Assembly (NCBI RefSeq): GCF_000213175.1
Contig: NW_009799179.1
Span: 5,801,658 to 5,865,657, forward strand
Direction of reading: 5' to 3'
Length of the DNA stretch: 64,000 nucleotides
DNA from: Neurospora tetrasperma FGSC 2508
Lineage: Eukaryota; Ascomycota; Sordariomycetes; Sordariales; Sordariaceae
In this document: in pieces, positions 1 through 13,683 of the stretch
Layout: each line of letters starts with the position of its first letter
How positions within the stretch are numbered: position 1 is the stretch's first letter
Notes under the pieces: generated by a model
Told to the model about the DNA's origin: nothing
Databases searched by the model: none
Seen by the model: only the letters and a program-made list of their open reading frames with translations
Program-made: the position numbers and the translations under genes

Positions 1-3000
1 CTAATAAAAAAAATTAACTTTGCCGGGCCTATATATTGTTAATGCGTTCTCTATTAAAGGAATATTTAAAGTAAATATATTATCTAACTATACGCACCTC
101 CGAATTTAAATCCAAACCGATTCTAAAAGTTTAATTAAAGTTAAAATATATATTAATCTAAGAACCGGTCGAACTATAATCGGAAGGGATTTCCTATTTT
201 AATTCGAATATACTATCGAATAACGTAAAACTAAATTAAGAGGAATTAGTAAAAACGTAGTAAATATAAAAGAATAGGCGATATTAATACTATATATTCC
301 TAATAAAGACAATTAAAGAGAGGAGATCTTACTAAAAATCACTAAATCTAAATAGGTTATTAAAGAACTAATACCCAACGTCCTATTAAGAAATAATTTT
401 ATAACGCCTTATTATAGAAACATCGACTATAAAACTAAGCAAATTTATCCAAAATCCTTGAGCGTAACTTTCCTATTCGAAATAAAAACGAGAGGTATTG
501 CCTACGTAAAGAGAGTAAGAAGTATATATAAATATATATTATTCCTAAGATAGTAAACTTACATTATAATAAACTATAAGCCTTTACTAAAAGACCAATC
601 CTTCACCTTCAATTTATTATACCCAACCGCAATATACGCTAAAATTAACTATAAAACGCCTAGGGTAGTCGTTATTTAGAATAATACTAATAGTATAATA
701 ATTATTAGAAAAAATTCGCAATTAGAGACGATTAACGAAATTACCGATAGTAGATTCTTCGTATTACTATAGATAGGAGTATTAAAAGTATTAGCGTTAG
801 GTTCGGCGTTAATATCGGTCTTAACCAATACCGTAATAATAAGTATTAATATTTACTCTATAAGCGAGGTGGTTGATATAAAATTTCTCTTAATAGAACT
901 AGTAACGGCCGTCGTTAAAGATAATACACTAATCCTATTTACTTCTTTAACCCTACCCGTTATAACTAACCCAACAGAAAGTAGAAAGACTCCTATTACA
1001 AATTAAATCTACAATATTATTACCTACTAAAGTAACTACCTAAAGCCCCCCGAAAAGCAATTAACCCTCGGTATTAGGATAACCACCGACAAACTAGAAT
1101 TAACAACGACTAAAGGTATATACATCTATAATAGAAATAAGGAATAGGCAAAGCATTTCATAAAAGTAATAAAAGACTTCCCTAAAGTTTAGTAAGACGG
1201 TAGGATAATATAAATAACCGAGAAGGATATAATAAAAGTACCCTTGGTAGAAAGGTAATAAAATTAAAGAATTAATTCAAGAGTATTACCCCCTCAATTA
1301 TAAAAATAAAGAACTCGTAAATAAAGTATTTAATAAACTCTATACTTAAGGAAAAATAATTTAGCAAATAGACGCAACGCTATTCTTATACCTAATATTT
1401 ATAGTATAGCGAACCATCTATAGCAAATAGAAAGGCTGTATTGTTATTAATTTAAAGGCTTTAAATAAAGTATTAATTCTAAATATTTACCCCTTAATAC
1501 TACAATCCGAAATTATAGGCACCCTACAAAGAAAGGCGTATATTACAATTATCGATACAATTTCTTTCTTCTATTAATTTAGTGTATAGCTACTATACTA
1601 TAACTAATTAACCCTAATAAACTATAGAGGATTAGAAATACTAATAATAATATTACTAAGGTATTATAATTCGTCCGCCTTCGTACAGCGATATATAGAC
1701 CGCCTACTAATAAAATTAAACTATCTCTATAGAACTTTCATCGACGATATTATCATTTTTTCAAATACGGAGGATAATTATATTAGATACCTACAATAAA
1801 TCTTCGAATTATTTAATAAGAAACGAATTACTATATCCCCCACGAAATCCTTTCTAAGCTTCCTAAATATTAAATTACTAGGCTTTCGGGCCGACTCGTA
1901 TAGTCTATTAAATACTAAAACTAGAATTGAAGTATTCAAACGCTTCTACTTCCCTATTAATTTAAAAGGCTTCGAACAATATATAGGTAGAATAGGGTTC
2001 TTAAGACATTTAATCTCTTATTATACCCAGCTTATTAAACTACTATAGGCTAAAAAGGTAATACTACTAGCAGACGGCCGGCAATCTAGGAAACTAATAA
2101 TAAATAATACAATAAAAAGGTAAAACTACTATAGAATAATAATAATCAACCCAATTAATAAAGAACTCCTATCGTTTAAAGCTTTATAAAATACTATATA
2201 TAAAGAACTAACAATCCTATACTACTTTAACCTAGCGAAACAACTATTTTTATAAGTAAATAGATTGTTAAAAAAACGGGTTCGGAATAATAATCTTCTA
2301 CTTAAAAAATTTAATTAAACCCTAAATACCCAGGACAATTATCCTATTAACAAACGTAGAACTAATAATATTCCTAAGCAAATACCTAACCGGAACGGAA
2401 TTATAATATAGCCTATCCAAATTAAAAGTAATATACTTCGTTTAAATTATAAATAGATTAAGAATTGTAATTGACTCTATAAAAACCCTATCATCGTCCT
2501 TACCAATTATACAGTAATAAAAGGTATTATTGAACAAATAATACTTTAAACTAGTTTAACTGATAGAGCGAATAAGAGATTAATTAATACCTCCATATAC
2601 CTATTATAATATAACTTAAAAATTCACTATCTACTTAAGAAACTAAATATAATACACGACGTACTAAATAGGCTAAAACGTAATAAGGATAATCGAAAGG
2701 AGGAGGTAACCTTTAATAATATTTAGCATATCCAATCCGAAGTTCAAATAAATAATAACTTAAAAGAGCAATTTACTAAAGGATATACTACTAATAAAAA
2801 ATTCATTATAATTGCAAAAGACCTAATTAATAACTATAGTAGTACCGAAGACGGAACGATATTTTTACGTTTAAAATACCCCTTCGAAGCTAAAAATAAC
2901 TTAATCTATAATATTAAAATAAATAGATCTAAAACCTTATATATCCCCTATAACCTTATATAACAATTCCTTAAAGAAATTTACAATCTAAAATACTACT

Positions 3001-4440
3001 TTAGAAAAGACTATATACTATACAAATTAAAAACCGTTTCATTCCTAAATAAAACATATATAATTAAGCAATATATCTAATACTATCCGAACTATTAATT
3101 AAACTAAATTAGCCCCGAAAAACCTAATAGCGAATATTAACCTATCTGAACTTCGAAAATCCCTATATATACTATAGCCATCGACTTTATTATCGGATTA
3201 CTAACCGTCCTAAGTAAGGGTACGCTATAGTACCTCCTAAGAAAAAATCCGTATAATAATCTAGTAATAATATTATACCCTATTTCAAAAAGAACCAACT
3301 TAATCCCAAGGCACTCTATATATATAGCGGACGATTAATTAACTATTATAATATAATAACTACTACTATTAGATTAGGGTAAACTATAAGGGATTATCTC
3401 CGACTGTAATTATAAATTTATATTAATACTCTAAACAGCATTATCAAAGTAATTAGGTATTAAACTACTAATAATAATAATATACTATCTCTAAGAAAAT
3501 AGCCTCTTAGAACGAAAAAACTAAATAATTAAAATCGTACTCTACTATTACTACTTTAAATACCCAAACTAACTATAGTTAAATATACTACTAATATTAT
3601 AATAAAATCTAAATAGTTCTCTATCCGTACTAATAAAAGCATCCCTCTACAGAATACTATACGACTTCAAATTACTAAGCCCTATTAACCTAATGTATTA
3701 AATAAAAATCCCCAAACTAAATTATACAGCTCTAAAGGATTATATTAAAATAGACGCCTCTTTAGCTATAGATTTTACAACTACTATAGTAAAAAAATAA
3801 TACAATTAAGCCTACGCTTCTATCGAATTCTAAGAAGGTAATATAGTATACCTCCGATTACATTACGGTTATTATCTTCCCGGCAACCCCCCTCGCAAAC
3901 TTTTACAATAATAAAATAATTTATTTAGAGTAAAAAGGCGTATCGGCCGCCTAATATATAAATTCGAACTCTCTACTCAATAAACTATTCACCCCGTAAT
4001 TTCTATTATACACCTAAAAGCGGCGGTAGAACTAAATGCCTTCAACCGACTACCGGCCCCCCCGGGTCTAATTAAAGAAGATAAAAAATTAAAAGACAAT
4101 TACGAAGTATAGACGGTCCTAAAATATAAGGAGAAAGAAGGCAGTAAAATAGAATATTAAGTAAAATAGAAAGGCTAGGGTAATAAATATAACGAATAAG
4201 TAAAAGAGACGGATATAAACGCTCCGGACCTAATTAGGGAATATTAATAAAGGTAGTAAATAACCTAGTAACTAATTAGACGCAGCCGCCGCATCGTAGG
4301 ACAATAGGAAGTAGGTAAAAGGGAAGGTATTACTATAGAATAAAATTAATAACTATAAGGAAGAAAACGAATTACTAAAAATAGTAAGGATTTATTTATA
4401 CGCCAATATTTAATACCGGACCTATATATTTATATAAATT
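1..4440 (+). mobile_element. Ty3/gypsy chromovirus fossil, 5' end outside window
   Basis: Conceptual reading on the + strand shows the order typical of a chromodomain-bearing gypsy element: a gag/protease-like stretch in the first 1.2 kb, reverse transcriptase about 1,320-1,900 (with a recognisable F-I-D-D catalytic motif near 1,740), RNase H about 2,040-2,700, integrase zinc-binding region and core about 2,990-3,560 (the conserved T-I-A-I-D-F block near 3,170), integrase C-terminal region to about 4,080, and a chromodomain about 4,105-4,250. Base composition is strongly RIP-like and the frame is broken many times over, so it is a fossil. No right-hand LTR could be matched because the left one is off the window. 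Age cannot be read from LTR divergence; RIP saturation says only that it has passed through the mutation process. Confidence 0.85.
4105..4250 (+). other. Chromodomain remnant at the end of the chromoviral pol
   Basis: A run of about 48 codons keeps the aromatic/acidic pattern of a chromodomain, including Y-Q-V-K-W-K-G after Gln is assumed at RIP-type positions. In chromoviruses this C-terminal domain sits just after the integrase and is thought to guide integration to heterochromatin. Its position right after the integrase C-terminal region is what assigns the element to chromoviruses. Confidence 0.75.
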
Positions 4441-4634
4441 TCTAGTAGTAAAGGTTATAGACCTACCCCTCCCGGTAGACAATTCCCTGCCGGGGCTCGC
4501 GCTTCCCTTTACTTAGATATACCTAATAAAATAATAACTACTATAAGATATATTAACCCCATTTCAAAGGCAATCGATATTATTAACCTTCTAAAGGGCA
4601 TCTCTCTTTATAATACAATATTTTCACATACTCC
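4441..4634. other. Unassigned spacer between chromovirus and LINE A1
   Basis: AT-rich with a short GC-rich patch near 4,470-4,505. It may hold the 3' untranslated end or a terminal repeat of the gypsy element, but no partner repeat is visible in the window. No coding sequence is seen. Confidence 0.4.
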
Positions 4635-5899
4635 AGAGCTCCCGCATTATATAGGGTCCTTCTCCAGTTCTTTGGAGGGGAAAACCGTACGGCGTTAAGC
4701 GCCGCTAGGTGAAAACCCCTAGCTTTATTTCGGCTATAGATTTTCCACACCGCTCCTACTTTATTTATAACTATAACGGTTCTTACCTACTGCTATAACG
4801 AACCAATTTTGTTTCTTTCTTTATTATATTATCCTAATACCAAAATAATAAGAATAATAGAAATAGAACCTAAAATACCACCCTCCTTCGCCGCCTCTGC
4901 GTTTCAACCCCTACTATTCTTTCCTCCGCCTTCCTTTTACTTCTCTATCTTATTTTCCTATCTACTTCCCTACTCTTCCACTTCGTTACCCCCGTTTATA
5001 ATTACCCCTACCCCGTCCTTTTACTTTCTATCCCTCGGTTCTATCTCTATTTATAATAGTATAAAAACCTTCTCCTCTATTTATATAATCTTCTTTATAA
5101 CGCCCCTTTCTAACTTCCTTCTTCCTTCTTCCCTATTATAACGTCGTTTAAAATAGTTTCTTCTAATTATAATTATTCTAACCTAATCAATTTTACCTCC
5201 AACCTTAAAGTCTCTTCCCCCAATTTGTTTCCAAGTTTTATATCTTCCCTAGGTTTCGCAACTCTAATTTACTTAAAATTTACAATATTTTCCTATATTT
5301 TTTATAATAATCCGGATTTCGTAATTCCTCCGAACTAATATAATTACCCCTTCTATTATTTTTAATCTATATATTAACCTATTTAGTACCGTCCGTAAAA
5401 TCCTTTATTTTTACTATACTTTAAATTTTATTATAATCCTAAAAATTAATTTAAAGTTTATTACTCTTAATACTTTTCGTAAAATTATTACTAGTAAAAT
5501 TTATTTCATTTTATTTTTTTATAAACTTTGTATTTTTCTCCTTCTTATCCTTTCCCCTAATTAACTTCCGTTTTTAATTATTAACCTCTAAATTGCAACC
5601 TATATTTATATTACTAATAGATATATATTAGACGTTTTTACCGGCCTTTATAACGCCTATAATACTATTCAGTCCGTAATTATTATTATAATATTAAATG
5701 ATAGTAGTAGTATAATAAATTTAATCTATATTATTTTTAATTTTAGTAGTAGTACGATTATTCCCGCGCGTATTATATTCGGTCCTAATAGTAATAATAC
5801 TACTATTCCTACCTATATAATTTCCGGCTCTATTAGTAATAGTATTACTCCTAATAACCCTATAACCTTCAATACCCCTAGCTACCCTATTATAAATAA

Positions 5900-8800
5900 A
5901 AATTAGGTTTAATAATATTATAAGATTATTACAAACTAAATTCGTATAATAATACTTTTTAAAGAGTTTTTTAAGTATAATTAAGCGTAAAATAGATAGT
6001 ATTCTAATTTTTACTATAATTATAGTTTAAATAGTATTTATAATTAGTATAATTATTTCTTCCCCGTCCCTTAACCTTTTATTTTAATATTATTAATAAT
6101 TTATTCCTTTCTTAAGAATGCTTTATAATTTCCTTACGTTACTCCTCTTCTAATTTAATTATTAGACGGTATTTCTCTAATTTACTTAATTTTGATACTT
6201 ATAATAAGATCCTTTCGGCTTTAATTCTATCGTTTAAAGTCTTTTAAATTTCTACTCTCATTAGTAATTAATTATTAAAGTCCGATTACAAGAGGTTTTC
6301 TATTTTAAAGTAATTTAAAATAATATATGCGAAGGTTTCCTTTTCGAACCTAAAAATATAAATAAGCATTCAGATATTTAATATTTTCTTCCAGAAAAGG
6401 AAGGTTCTAAATCTAATAACCTCCGTCCTAATTTAGATTAGGAGAGAGCTCTTCGTTTTAATTAATAAATATAATTCATTATTAATAAATATAATTTATT
6501 ATTATCCTCCACTAATATTCGAAGCTTCCTTCTTTTCTTCTTTGTACTAATTATATATTATTAAATAATTTTACTATTAATTTAAAGCTAAAGTCGACAA
6601 TAGTAAATTTATACTATCGATTTAATTTAATTATTACCGCCGTTAAGTAGTGATTATAGTATAATACCTATTTTCGATTTATTATATCCTCCAACTATTC
6701 CTCTCGGTTGGTAATTATTAGTTCAGGGGCTTATAACGGCGGTAATAGGTTATTTAATTCTAAGGGGGAACTAGCCGTAATTATTAGTAGTTTCTCCATC
6801 GGTACTTATACTTCAATCTATTAAATTTTAATTAAATTACTTTTTAGTTTATTAGTGGGTAGTTAACTTTTAGCCTATTATATTTAAATATAATTAGCTA
6901 CTTAAATTATAATCCCCTAAGTAAATTTTATTTAGTCCGTTCAGGTAAATCTTTTTTCGAAGGCCCGGACCTTTTTATTAAAGTAGAGGTCGAGTGGTAA
7001 ATAAAAGGTTTCTATTTCTAAATTCTATACTAGCGTAAATTTATATACTCCGGTAATAACTTTTGAATATTTAGTCTAATATTTCGCTAATCTAATTATA
7101 ATCCCTCGTAGTTTTTTATAAATTTTAGTCGGTTAGTAGAATATTAAAGCTCTATACGTAAAAATACTATGAATATATTTAGTATATATTTCCCTTATTT
7201 AAATAAAGGAGTAACCCTATATCCTTATAGCTAATTTTATAAATATGTTTATTTAAATCTTTATCTTCTATTTTACTATTTCTAAATAAGCCCGGTAATT
7301 AAGTTTACGGTCTAACTAAACCCTTAGGAATTTTATTAATTTTCTTAATTAAAATATTATATTCCTAAATTAAAGAGTCTCCGTCCTTAGTACTTTCGTC
7401 CGTATACAATATATTAATTCCGTTTTACTCGCTTCGAACTTTATATTTCTCACCCTTATTTATTCCGAATATATTTCCTATATTATTTATAAAGGCCGGT
7501 AATCCTCTTTAATAATATAAATTATTATAATAATATTAATATTATTTATAAAATTAACGGTAATTGTATTTAGGATTATTACTAACTTTCAATATAATAG
7601 GGTAATAAAAAGAATAAAAAAGATAAGAGAGAGGGGGGAATTTTAAAGTACGCTTATTATAATAGCGTAGGGGCGGAATATTTTATTATTGAAGAAGAGG
7701 GAGCCTTTTCTATTAATAATAAAGTTTATTACCTATTTAATAATCTACGTCGGGAGTTATATTTTCTATAAGGTATATAGAAGCTACTTATAATTAATTC
7801 TATTGAACTTTCCCTTTAGATCGAAGAGTATAAGGGACGTTATAGCTCCGAGTTTTGAAACTATATATATTATATTGGTAATTATCCGGATTGTAAATTC
7901 TATTAAATAGTTTGCCCAGTTATCTATTTAGCCCTTCGGTAGGAAGTTGAACTCTTCAACTACTTATATAAATTTTTTAGTTATAAATATTTTAAAGATT
8001 TTTGTAATATTATTAAGTAGCGATATAGGCCTCTATACACTTATTAGTTTTTATTAGGTAACGCTCTTCCTAAGCTTCTTAAGGCTAACTATTCTTGTAT
8101 TTTTAAATTATTGTAGGAAATGCCCGAGCTAGAAGCTAATAAATATTAAGTATATTATTATTTACTAAAATAATTATTTATATAATTTTAAGAATTTATT
8201 TGAATATTAATCGATATTTAGGGTTTTATTAAACGCTATTCGGGAAAAAATATTCTAAATATTCTTTTTGGTAATTAGTTTATTAATAACTATTAGGTTA
8301 ATACTACTTATTAATTCGGTAGTGCGGTAAATAATTTATTAGAATATTTACCTTCGGGAAAAAGCGGTTGGTAAGGATTTCGGCCTTATTACTATAATTT
8401 CCCATTTCTATTACCCCTTTGTAGGTTTAAAAGGCTAATAGTTTAGGCGGGTTTATTAATTAATAATTTTAGGTTTAAGTTTATTTCTTTAATAATTAAA
8501 ATCGATTTGGGTTCTTTAAAGCTTTAGTAATACCTTTATACTATATAGTTTACTATATTTTCGAAATAATCCTCTTCTTTTTTATTATTACTTTGATAAA
8601 ATTCTTTTAATTAAATATTATTTAGTATTTAAACTATAGTTAATACTTCTGCTATACTTCCTTTATAATTGTTTTATATTTTAACGTTCATTAATTTATT
8701 TTCCTCCCTTAACCTTTCTTCCAATATAGGACGAATTCTTTTATAATATCAGTAAATTCTCCGTCGAATTTGCGAAAAATTTATTCGACATTTTCTACTA

Positions 8801-9850
8801 TATTAATCCTTTCTGGGATTAAAATCTATTTTTCCGCTACCTCCTTCACCTTTACCGTATTTATAAAATTCTAATTATATTTTCCTTCCTCTTCTACTTT
8901 TCTACTCCTTTTTTTTATTTAAATTTAAATTCTTTGAGGGTAGTAGTCCGAACCGGTTTATTTATACTGCTATATTCCCTAGTATTTAGCCTTAACCCTA
9001 GGTAATAGTTATATATAATTAATTATTCTATTTTTTTTGTTTTATATTATATTATTAAGCTTTATTAGTTTGCTACGGGGGGTAAATAGATTAAATCTCT
9101 AGTATTATACTTATATAAGGAGGCGGGTAGCTTCCGAGCTAGTCCTATTTTTTTAATTCCAATTAGGATAATAGAAGTTAAAATCCTTAACTATAATTTA
9201 ATTTCCTGTTAGGGCTTCAATTTTAAAGAATTCGAGGAATAAAAACCCCTACTAATATTTTAACGTTTTTTATATTAAAATAAGAGAGTAAATAGAATAG
9301 ATAGTTGTTACATCCCTTAAAATTTTTAAACGTTTATAATTTAGTCCTTCCCGGTTTAGAAATTAAAGTCCTTTAAATTCTATTTTTTATTTATATATAT
9401 TACTATCCTCCTTTTCTTTAAATAATCGACCCTAAAATACCTCCTACCCCTAGGACGGTAAATATCCCTATTTAAATTCCTATTTAGCTCCTAAATTGTG
9501 ATAATATTATAAGTTTCCTCTTATTCGAATAGAAGTTTCTCTTTCTTATACAACTTCCCTATATTTTAATAGAGTATTTTTAATTAGACTATTAATTACT
9601 TTAAAATAAGGTTCTTTCTAATCCTATAGCGGAGGATAAAGGTATTACTTCCTTTAGAGGGGCTATGGCCGTATAAGCGCTATTACTATTATATAATTAA
9701 TTCCCCTTTATATTTTATAAATATAGGTAATATATATTTATTAGACTTTATAAGGTTAGGAGTTTCGGTCGGGAAGTTAAGTTAATAACCTTTTTTAACC
9801 GTCTTCTCTTTATATTTCCTTTAATTTATTTCTCTAAGGTAGTAATAGTA
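5900..9850 (-). pseudogene. LINE A1 ORF2 remnant (endonuclease?/reverse transcriptase)
   Basis: ORF2 of a Tad-like LINE would make the endonuclease/reverse transcriptase used for target-primed reverse transcription. Visible marks on the minus strand: A-E-I-L-T-N-R-F-F-P near 8,370 at the RT entry; I-T-S-L-I-L-F-D-L-K-G-K-F-N-R-I-N near 7,830 (the motif-A block, with F-D intact); a serine-proline motif-B remnant near 7,640; and F-I-N-N near 7,545 in place of F-[AI]-D-D. Copy A2 still reads F-I-D-D at the matching site (about 12,262-12,275). After RT come the R-N-L-E-I-E-T-F-type block and a C-terminal region whose Cys and His have become Tyr or other residues. Many Gln codons read as stops. 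I could not identify endonuclease catalytic residues with confidence. Confidence 0.65.
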
Positions 9851-9899
9851 CGGGAGTTAAAAGGGGCGTCCGGTACAATACCCTCGTCCGTAATCTTTA

Positions 9900-11350
9900 T
9901 TATTAGCTCTAATATTTTTCCAACTAGGTTTTTATAGGGGGCGAACGCCCGTAGCCTTTCGGCGTATATAACGGACGCTTTTATAATAACCTTCCGGAAA
10001 ATAAAGTATTCCTTATAATTATATACGAAGTAGCTCTTCTTCTTATATAATTTGTAATAAATAAATAATTTATTTTTGTTAAAAGGATAATTTACTTTAC
10101 TAAAACGATTTCCTTTATATTTAATTTCGCTATAGCGGGTATAAATATTCTCCTAATAATAGAGTTTTGCTATATATTTAATTTCTTAATATTTATAATA
10201 TTATTAAACGTTATTCGACATTTACAACGGTTCGTAGGGATATACGCCGCCGTTTTAGAGGAAAAGGCTGTCCTAGAGGAAGTATACTACCAATAAAGTA
10301 GCGATTTCTATTAGGAATAAATTTTTATTTTCTCCGCCCTTTTTCTTTTAAAATTAAACTCTTATAATAATTACTTCCTTATTTTCATCCTTCGCTATAT
10401 TTATTAAAGTTTCTGATATAATATAATTATTAATACTATTTTAGAGCACGCCCTGGACTAGAACGCCTATAGTACTTATAATAATAAAAATATCCTTACT
10501 AAAGACTTTTTTAATTTACATTTAATTTTATTAATATTAATCGTATATAAATTTATTAAATATAATTATATAATCTCCTATTATTAGTATTCTAATAATT
10601 ATACGAACTATTAAATTAAATTTCTTTTTATTTAAAATTATTATTAAGGCCGTCTTTGTATCTTCGTTCGAACAGTTTATAAATTCGGTAATAATTATTG
10701 CTCCTGTAATTGTAAATTACTATTCGAAATTAAAGGAGATAAACTTTTTAATAATAGTAGTAGGTAATTATTAGAAGGTAGTACTAATTTTATTTAGAAT
10801 AGTTTTCGCTATAATATTGGCCTATTATTTTAGTACTTCCTAAACGCTTTTTTTAATTTTCTTTAAAATATCCTTCTTTAAATCGTTAAAATCCTTTTTA
10901 GTAATAAATTAGTCGGTTCCAACTTTATTAACCTCGGGTTGTACGGATCTATTTTTTTTAACGCATACCTTTGTAAATTCGAAGAATAATTTTCGAACTT
11001 AGCGTCGGTCTTTAATTGAAGTAATATTATAGTCTATAGATTTATTTATTCTGATAATAAATTTCTTTAATATTTTATTATCTTCCTCCGTTTTATTTAA
11101 GGTTTTCGTAATAAGTATAGCTTTAGGGTTGTTATATATTGAAATTTCTACGAGCGGGTTATAGACGTTATTTTTAAGCCTATAAATACTATTGTCGATA
11201 GCTATTAATAATAACGATACAACGCTATTATTACGTTTATTGTAAAATATTGTAAGGGACGTAAACGACCTTTCTAAATCGATTGCCGTTATTAATTTTC
11301 GTTTTAAAGTACTCCTCGATTAGAAATCGGCGTTTCCGGTTTCGGCGTCG
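9900..11350 (-). pseudogene. LINE A1 ORF1 (gag-like) remnant with zinc knuckles
   Basis: In Tad-type LINEs ORF1 is an RNA-binding protein that packages the transcript. Here the minus strand about 10,235-10,010 shows three knuckle-like blocks in which the spacing of C-x2-C-x4-H-x4-C is kept but most Cys and His read as Tyr (for example Y-Y-K-Y-x5-Y-I-A-K-L-Y and Y-T-R-Y-S-E-I-K-Y-K-G-N-R). TGT/TGC-to-TAT/TAC and CAT-to-TAT are the changes RIP makes. Upstream (higher coordinates) is a Lys-rich, coiled-coil-like stretch near 10,850-10,750. The same region survives in copy A5 at about 28,700-30,165. The ORF is dead; the start codon is not certain because two frames remain plausible at 11,350. Confidence 0.6.
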
Positions 11351-11361
11351 TTTTTTCCCTT

Positions 11362-12612
11362 TAGTAATTATAATATTATATCTACTTTCGATTTATTATA
11401 TCTTCTAACTATTCTTTTCGGTCGGTAATTATTGGTTCCGGGGTTTATAATAGTAGCGGCGGGGTCTTTACTTCCGAAGGAAGACCGGCCGCAATCGCTA
11501 GTAATTTTTCTATTAACGCCTACTCTTTAGCTTACTAAACTTTAATTATATTATTTTCTAATTTATTAACTGGTAGCCAACCTCTAATTTGTTATATTTA
11601 AATATAGTTAATTACCTAAGTTATAGTCCCCCGGGCGAATTTTACTTAATTCATTCGAGCGAACCTTTTTTCGAAGGTCCAAACTCTCTTATTAAGATAG
11701 ATGTCGAATAATAAATAAAAGGTTTCTATTTTTAGGTTCTATACTAGCGTAATTTTATACGCCCTAATAATAATTTTTGAATATTTAATTTAATACTTCG
11801 CTAGTCTAATTGTAATCCCTTATAATTTCTTATAAACTTCGGTCAGCTAATAGAATATTAAAGCTTTATATATAATAATACTATAAATATACTTAATATA
11901 TATTTTCTTTACCCGAGCGAAGGAATAACCTTATATTTTTATAACTAACTTTATAAGTATATTTGTCTAAAATATTATTTTCTATTTTACTACTTTTGTG
12001 TAAGTTTAGTAATTAAATTTACAGTCCAATTAAATTTCGAAGAACCTTATTAATTCTGTTAGTTAAAATATTACATTCCTAAATTAAAGAATTTCTATCC
12101 TTAGTACCTTCGTCCGCGTAAAATATATTAGCTCCGTTTTACTCACTTTAAACTCTATACCTCTCGCCCCTACTACCTATTCTAAATATATTTTTTATAC
12201 CGCCTATAAGGTATAGTAATTCTCTTCGATAATATAGGCTATTATAATAATAATAGTATCGTCTATAAAGCCGATAGTAATTGTATTTAAGATTATTATT
12301 AACTTCTAATATAATAGAGTAATAAAGAGAATAAAAAAATAGGAGAGAGGGGGGAATTTTAGAATATATTTCTTATAATAGTATAAGGGTAGAATATTTT
12401 ATTATTAAACAAGAAGGAACCTCTTCTATTAATAACGTAGTTAATTACCTATTTAATAATCTATATTAGGAATTATATTTTTTATAAACTATATAGAAGC
12501 TATTTATAATTAATTCTATCGAATACACTTTTCAAATTAAGGAGTATAAAGAATGTTATAACCCTAAATTTCCAAATTATATAAACTTTATTGGTAATTA
12601 TTCGGATTATAA
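11362..12612 (-). mobile_element. Tad-like LINE copy A2, left piece of a split LINE
   Basis: Corresponds to A1 6,645-7,890 in the same orientation and covers the RT C-terminal half, including the F-I-D-D motif near 12,262-12,275. Its right edge ends with the 16-bp sequence attattcggattataa (12,597-12,612), found again at 26,685-26,700 where copy A5 takes up exactly where A2 stops. A2 plus A5 are therefore one LINE opened by a later insertion. The left edge abuts the 5' end of A1 and its 3' third is missing, so some rearrangement or nested insertion with loss happened at 11,355-11,362. Confidence 0.75.
12597..12612. repeat. 16-bp target-site duplication, left copy
   Basis: attattcggattataa, identical to 26,685-26,700. 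It flanks the 5'-truncated LINE (+). Removing everything between the copies restores the sequence seen at about 7,875-7,890 in sister copy A1, which proves the empty site. Confidence 0.9.
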
Positions 12613-13683
12613 CGGAGAAATTGCTAGCGATTGCGGCCGGTCCCCCCTCGGAATTAGGGACCCCGCTACCGCCGTCGCAAGTCCCGGAACTGATAGTTAC
12701 CGACCGAGAGGAATAGTTGGAGGATATAACGAATCGAGAATGGGTATTGCGCTATAACTACTACCCAGCGGCGGCGGTAGCCAAATTAGGTCGACGGCAC
12801 GAATTTACTATCGCCAACCTCAACCCTAAATTTAGCAGCGAAATTATTTAACGATATATAGTCAGTATAAGGAAGGAAAGAAGAAAATATCGAGCGCCGG
12901 AGGAAGATGAGGACGAATTATACTTACTAATTAAAACGAAGAGTTCCCTCCTAATTTAAGCTAGGATGGAGGTTATTAGGCTCTGCGCCTTCCTCTTTCG
13001 GAGGAAAGTACCGGATACTTAGATACCTATTTATACTTACGGGTTCGAGAAGGAGACCTTTACCTATATTATTTTAAATTACTTTAATGTAGAAACTTTC
13101 TTTTAGTTGGACTTCGATAATTAGCCGCTAATAAAGGAGGAATTTTAAAAGTACTTAAATAACGGAATTAAAGCCGAAAAAATCCTATTATAAGCGTTGA
13201 GGTTAGGTAAATTAAGGGAGTACTATCTAGTAATCAAATTAGAGGAGGAATAGTATAAGGAAATTGTAAAGTACTTTTAAGAAGGGAGCAAATTATTAAC
13301 AATACTAAAATAATAGGATAAGGGATAAAGAGGAGACGATTGTACTAACTACAAGTACTATTTAAATTATAATTATAGTAAGAACCGAAGTATTATTTAA
13401 CAAGCGCCTAGTTATGCCTAAAAAACTCTTCGAATAGTACTATTATATAAGTCTAGTTTATAGTAACTTTATAACGCTATTAAACCTAATTTTTATTTAT
13501 AATAGGGCAATTAGAGGTATCGAGGGCTATAGGATTATTAGGGGTAGTACTACTACTATTAAAACTAGAGACTATACGAATAAAAGTAATAGTATTATTA
13601 CTATTAGATATAATACGTATAGGAATAATTATACTATTATTTAAATTAAAAATAATTTAGACCGGGTTTATAGTACTACTATT
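12613..13683 (+). mobile_element. 5'-truncated Tad-like LINE copy, left piece (A3)
   Basis: Reverse complement of A1 from about 6,790 down to about 5,700: the end of ORF2 with the C-terminal C-C-H-C-like block (Y-T-Y-G-F-E-K-E-T-F near 13,040) and the start of the 3' region. Together with 25,587-26,684 it forms a LINE truncated at its 5' end, the usual outcome of incomplete target-primed reverse transcription. It is bordered by a perfect 16-bp target duplication (12,597-12,612 and 26,685-26,700). It keeps more GC than A1, for example at 12,640-12,800. Confidence 0.8.

Larger units (their letters stand above)
4635..11355 (-). mobile_element. Tad1-like LINE, copy A1 (near full length, RIPed)
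   Basis: A non-LTR retrotransposon on the minus strand. Reading right to left: an ORF1 (gag-like) region about 11,350-9,900 ending in zinc-knuckle remnants; then ORF2 with an expected endonuclease region about 9,800-8,700, reverse transcriptase about 8,420-7,300, the post-RT block typical of ascomycete Tad elements (pattern N-L-E-I-E-T-F near 7,000), a C-terminal C-C-H-C-like region about 6,300-6,450, and an untranslated 3' end to about 4,635. The same sequence recurs, often in pieces, at 11.4-13.7, 25.6-30.6, 47.5-47.9 and 57.0-62.4 kb. Cys and His of the zinc motifs have mostly become Tyr, and the RT Asp pair reads Asn-Asn near 7,545, all G-to-A changes of the coding strand as RIP predicts. 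The 5' end coincides with that of copy A5, so about 6.7 kb is probably close to full length. The Tad assignment rests on RT and post-RT motifs; the endonuclease is inferred from position. Confidence 0.8.

Noticed and set aside
4441-4634. Right LTR of the chromovirus
   Set aside because: No matching repeat in the window to prove it.
4809-5141. 110-codon + strand frame, with relatives at 47,534-47,827 and 57,258-57,560
   Set aside because: All three are the antisense of the LINE 3' untranslated region. That strand is pyrimidine-rich and so lacks stops; the likeness between the frames is just repeat homology.
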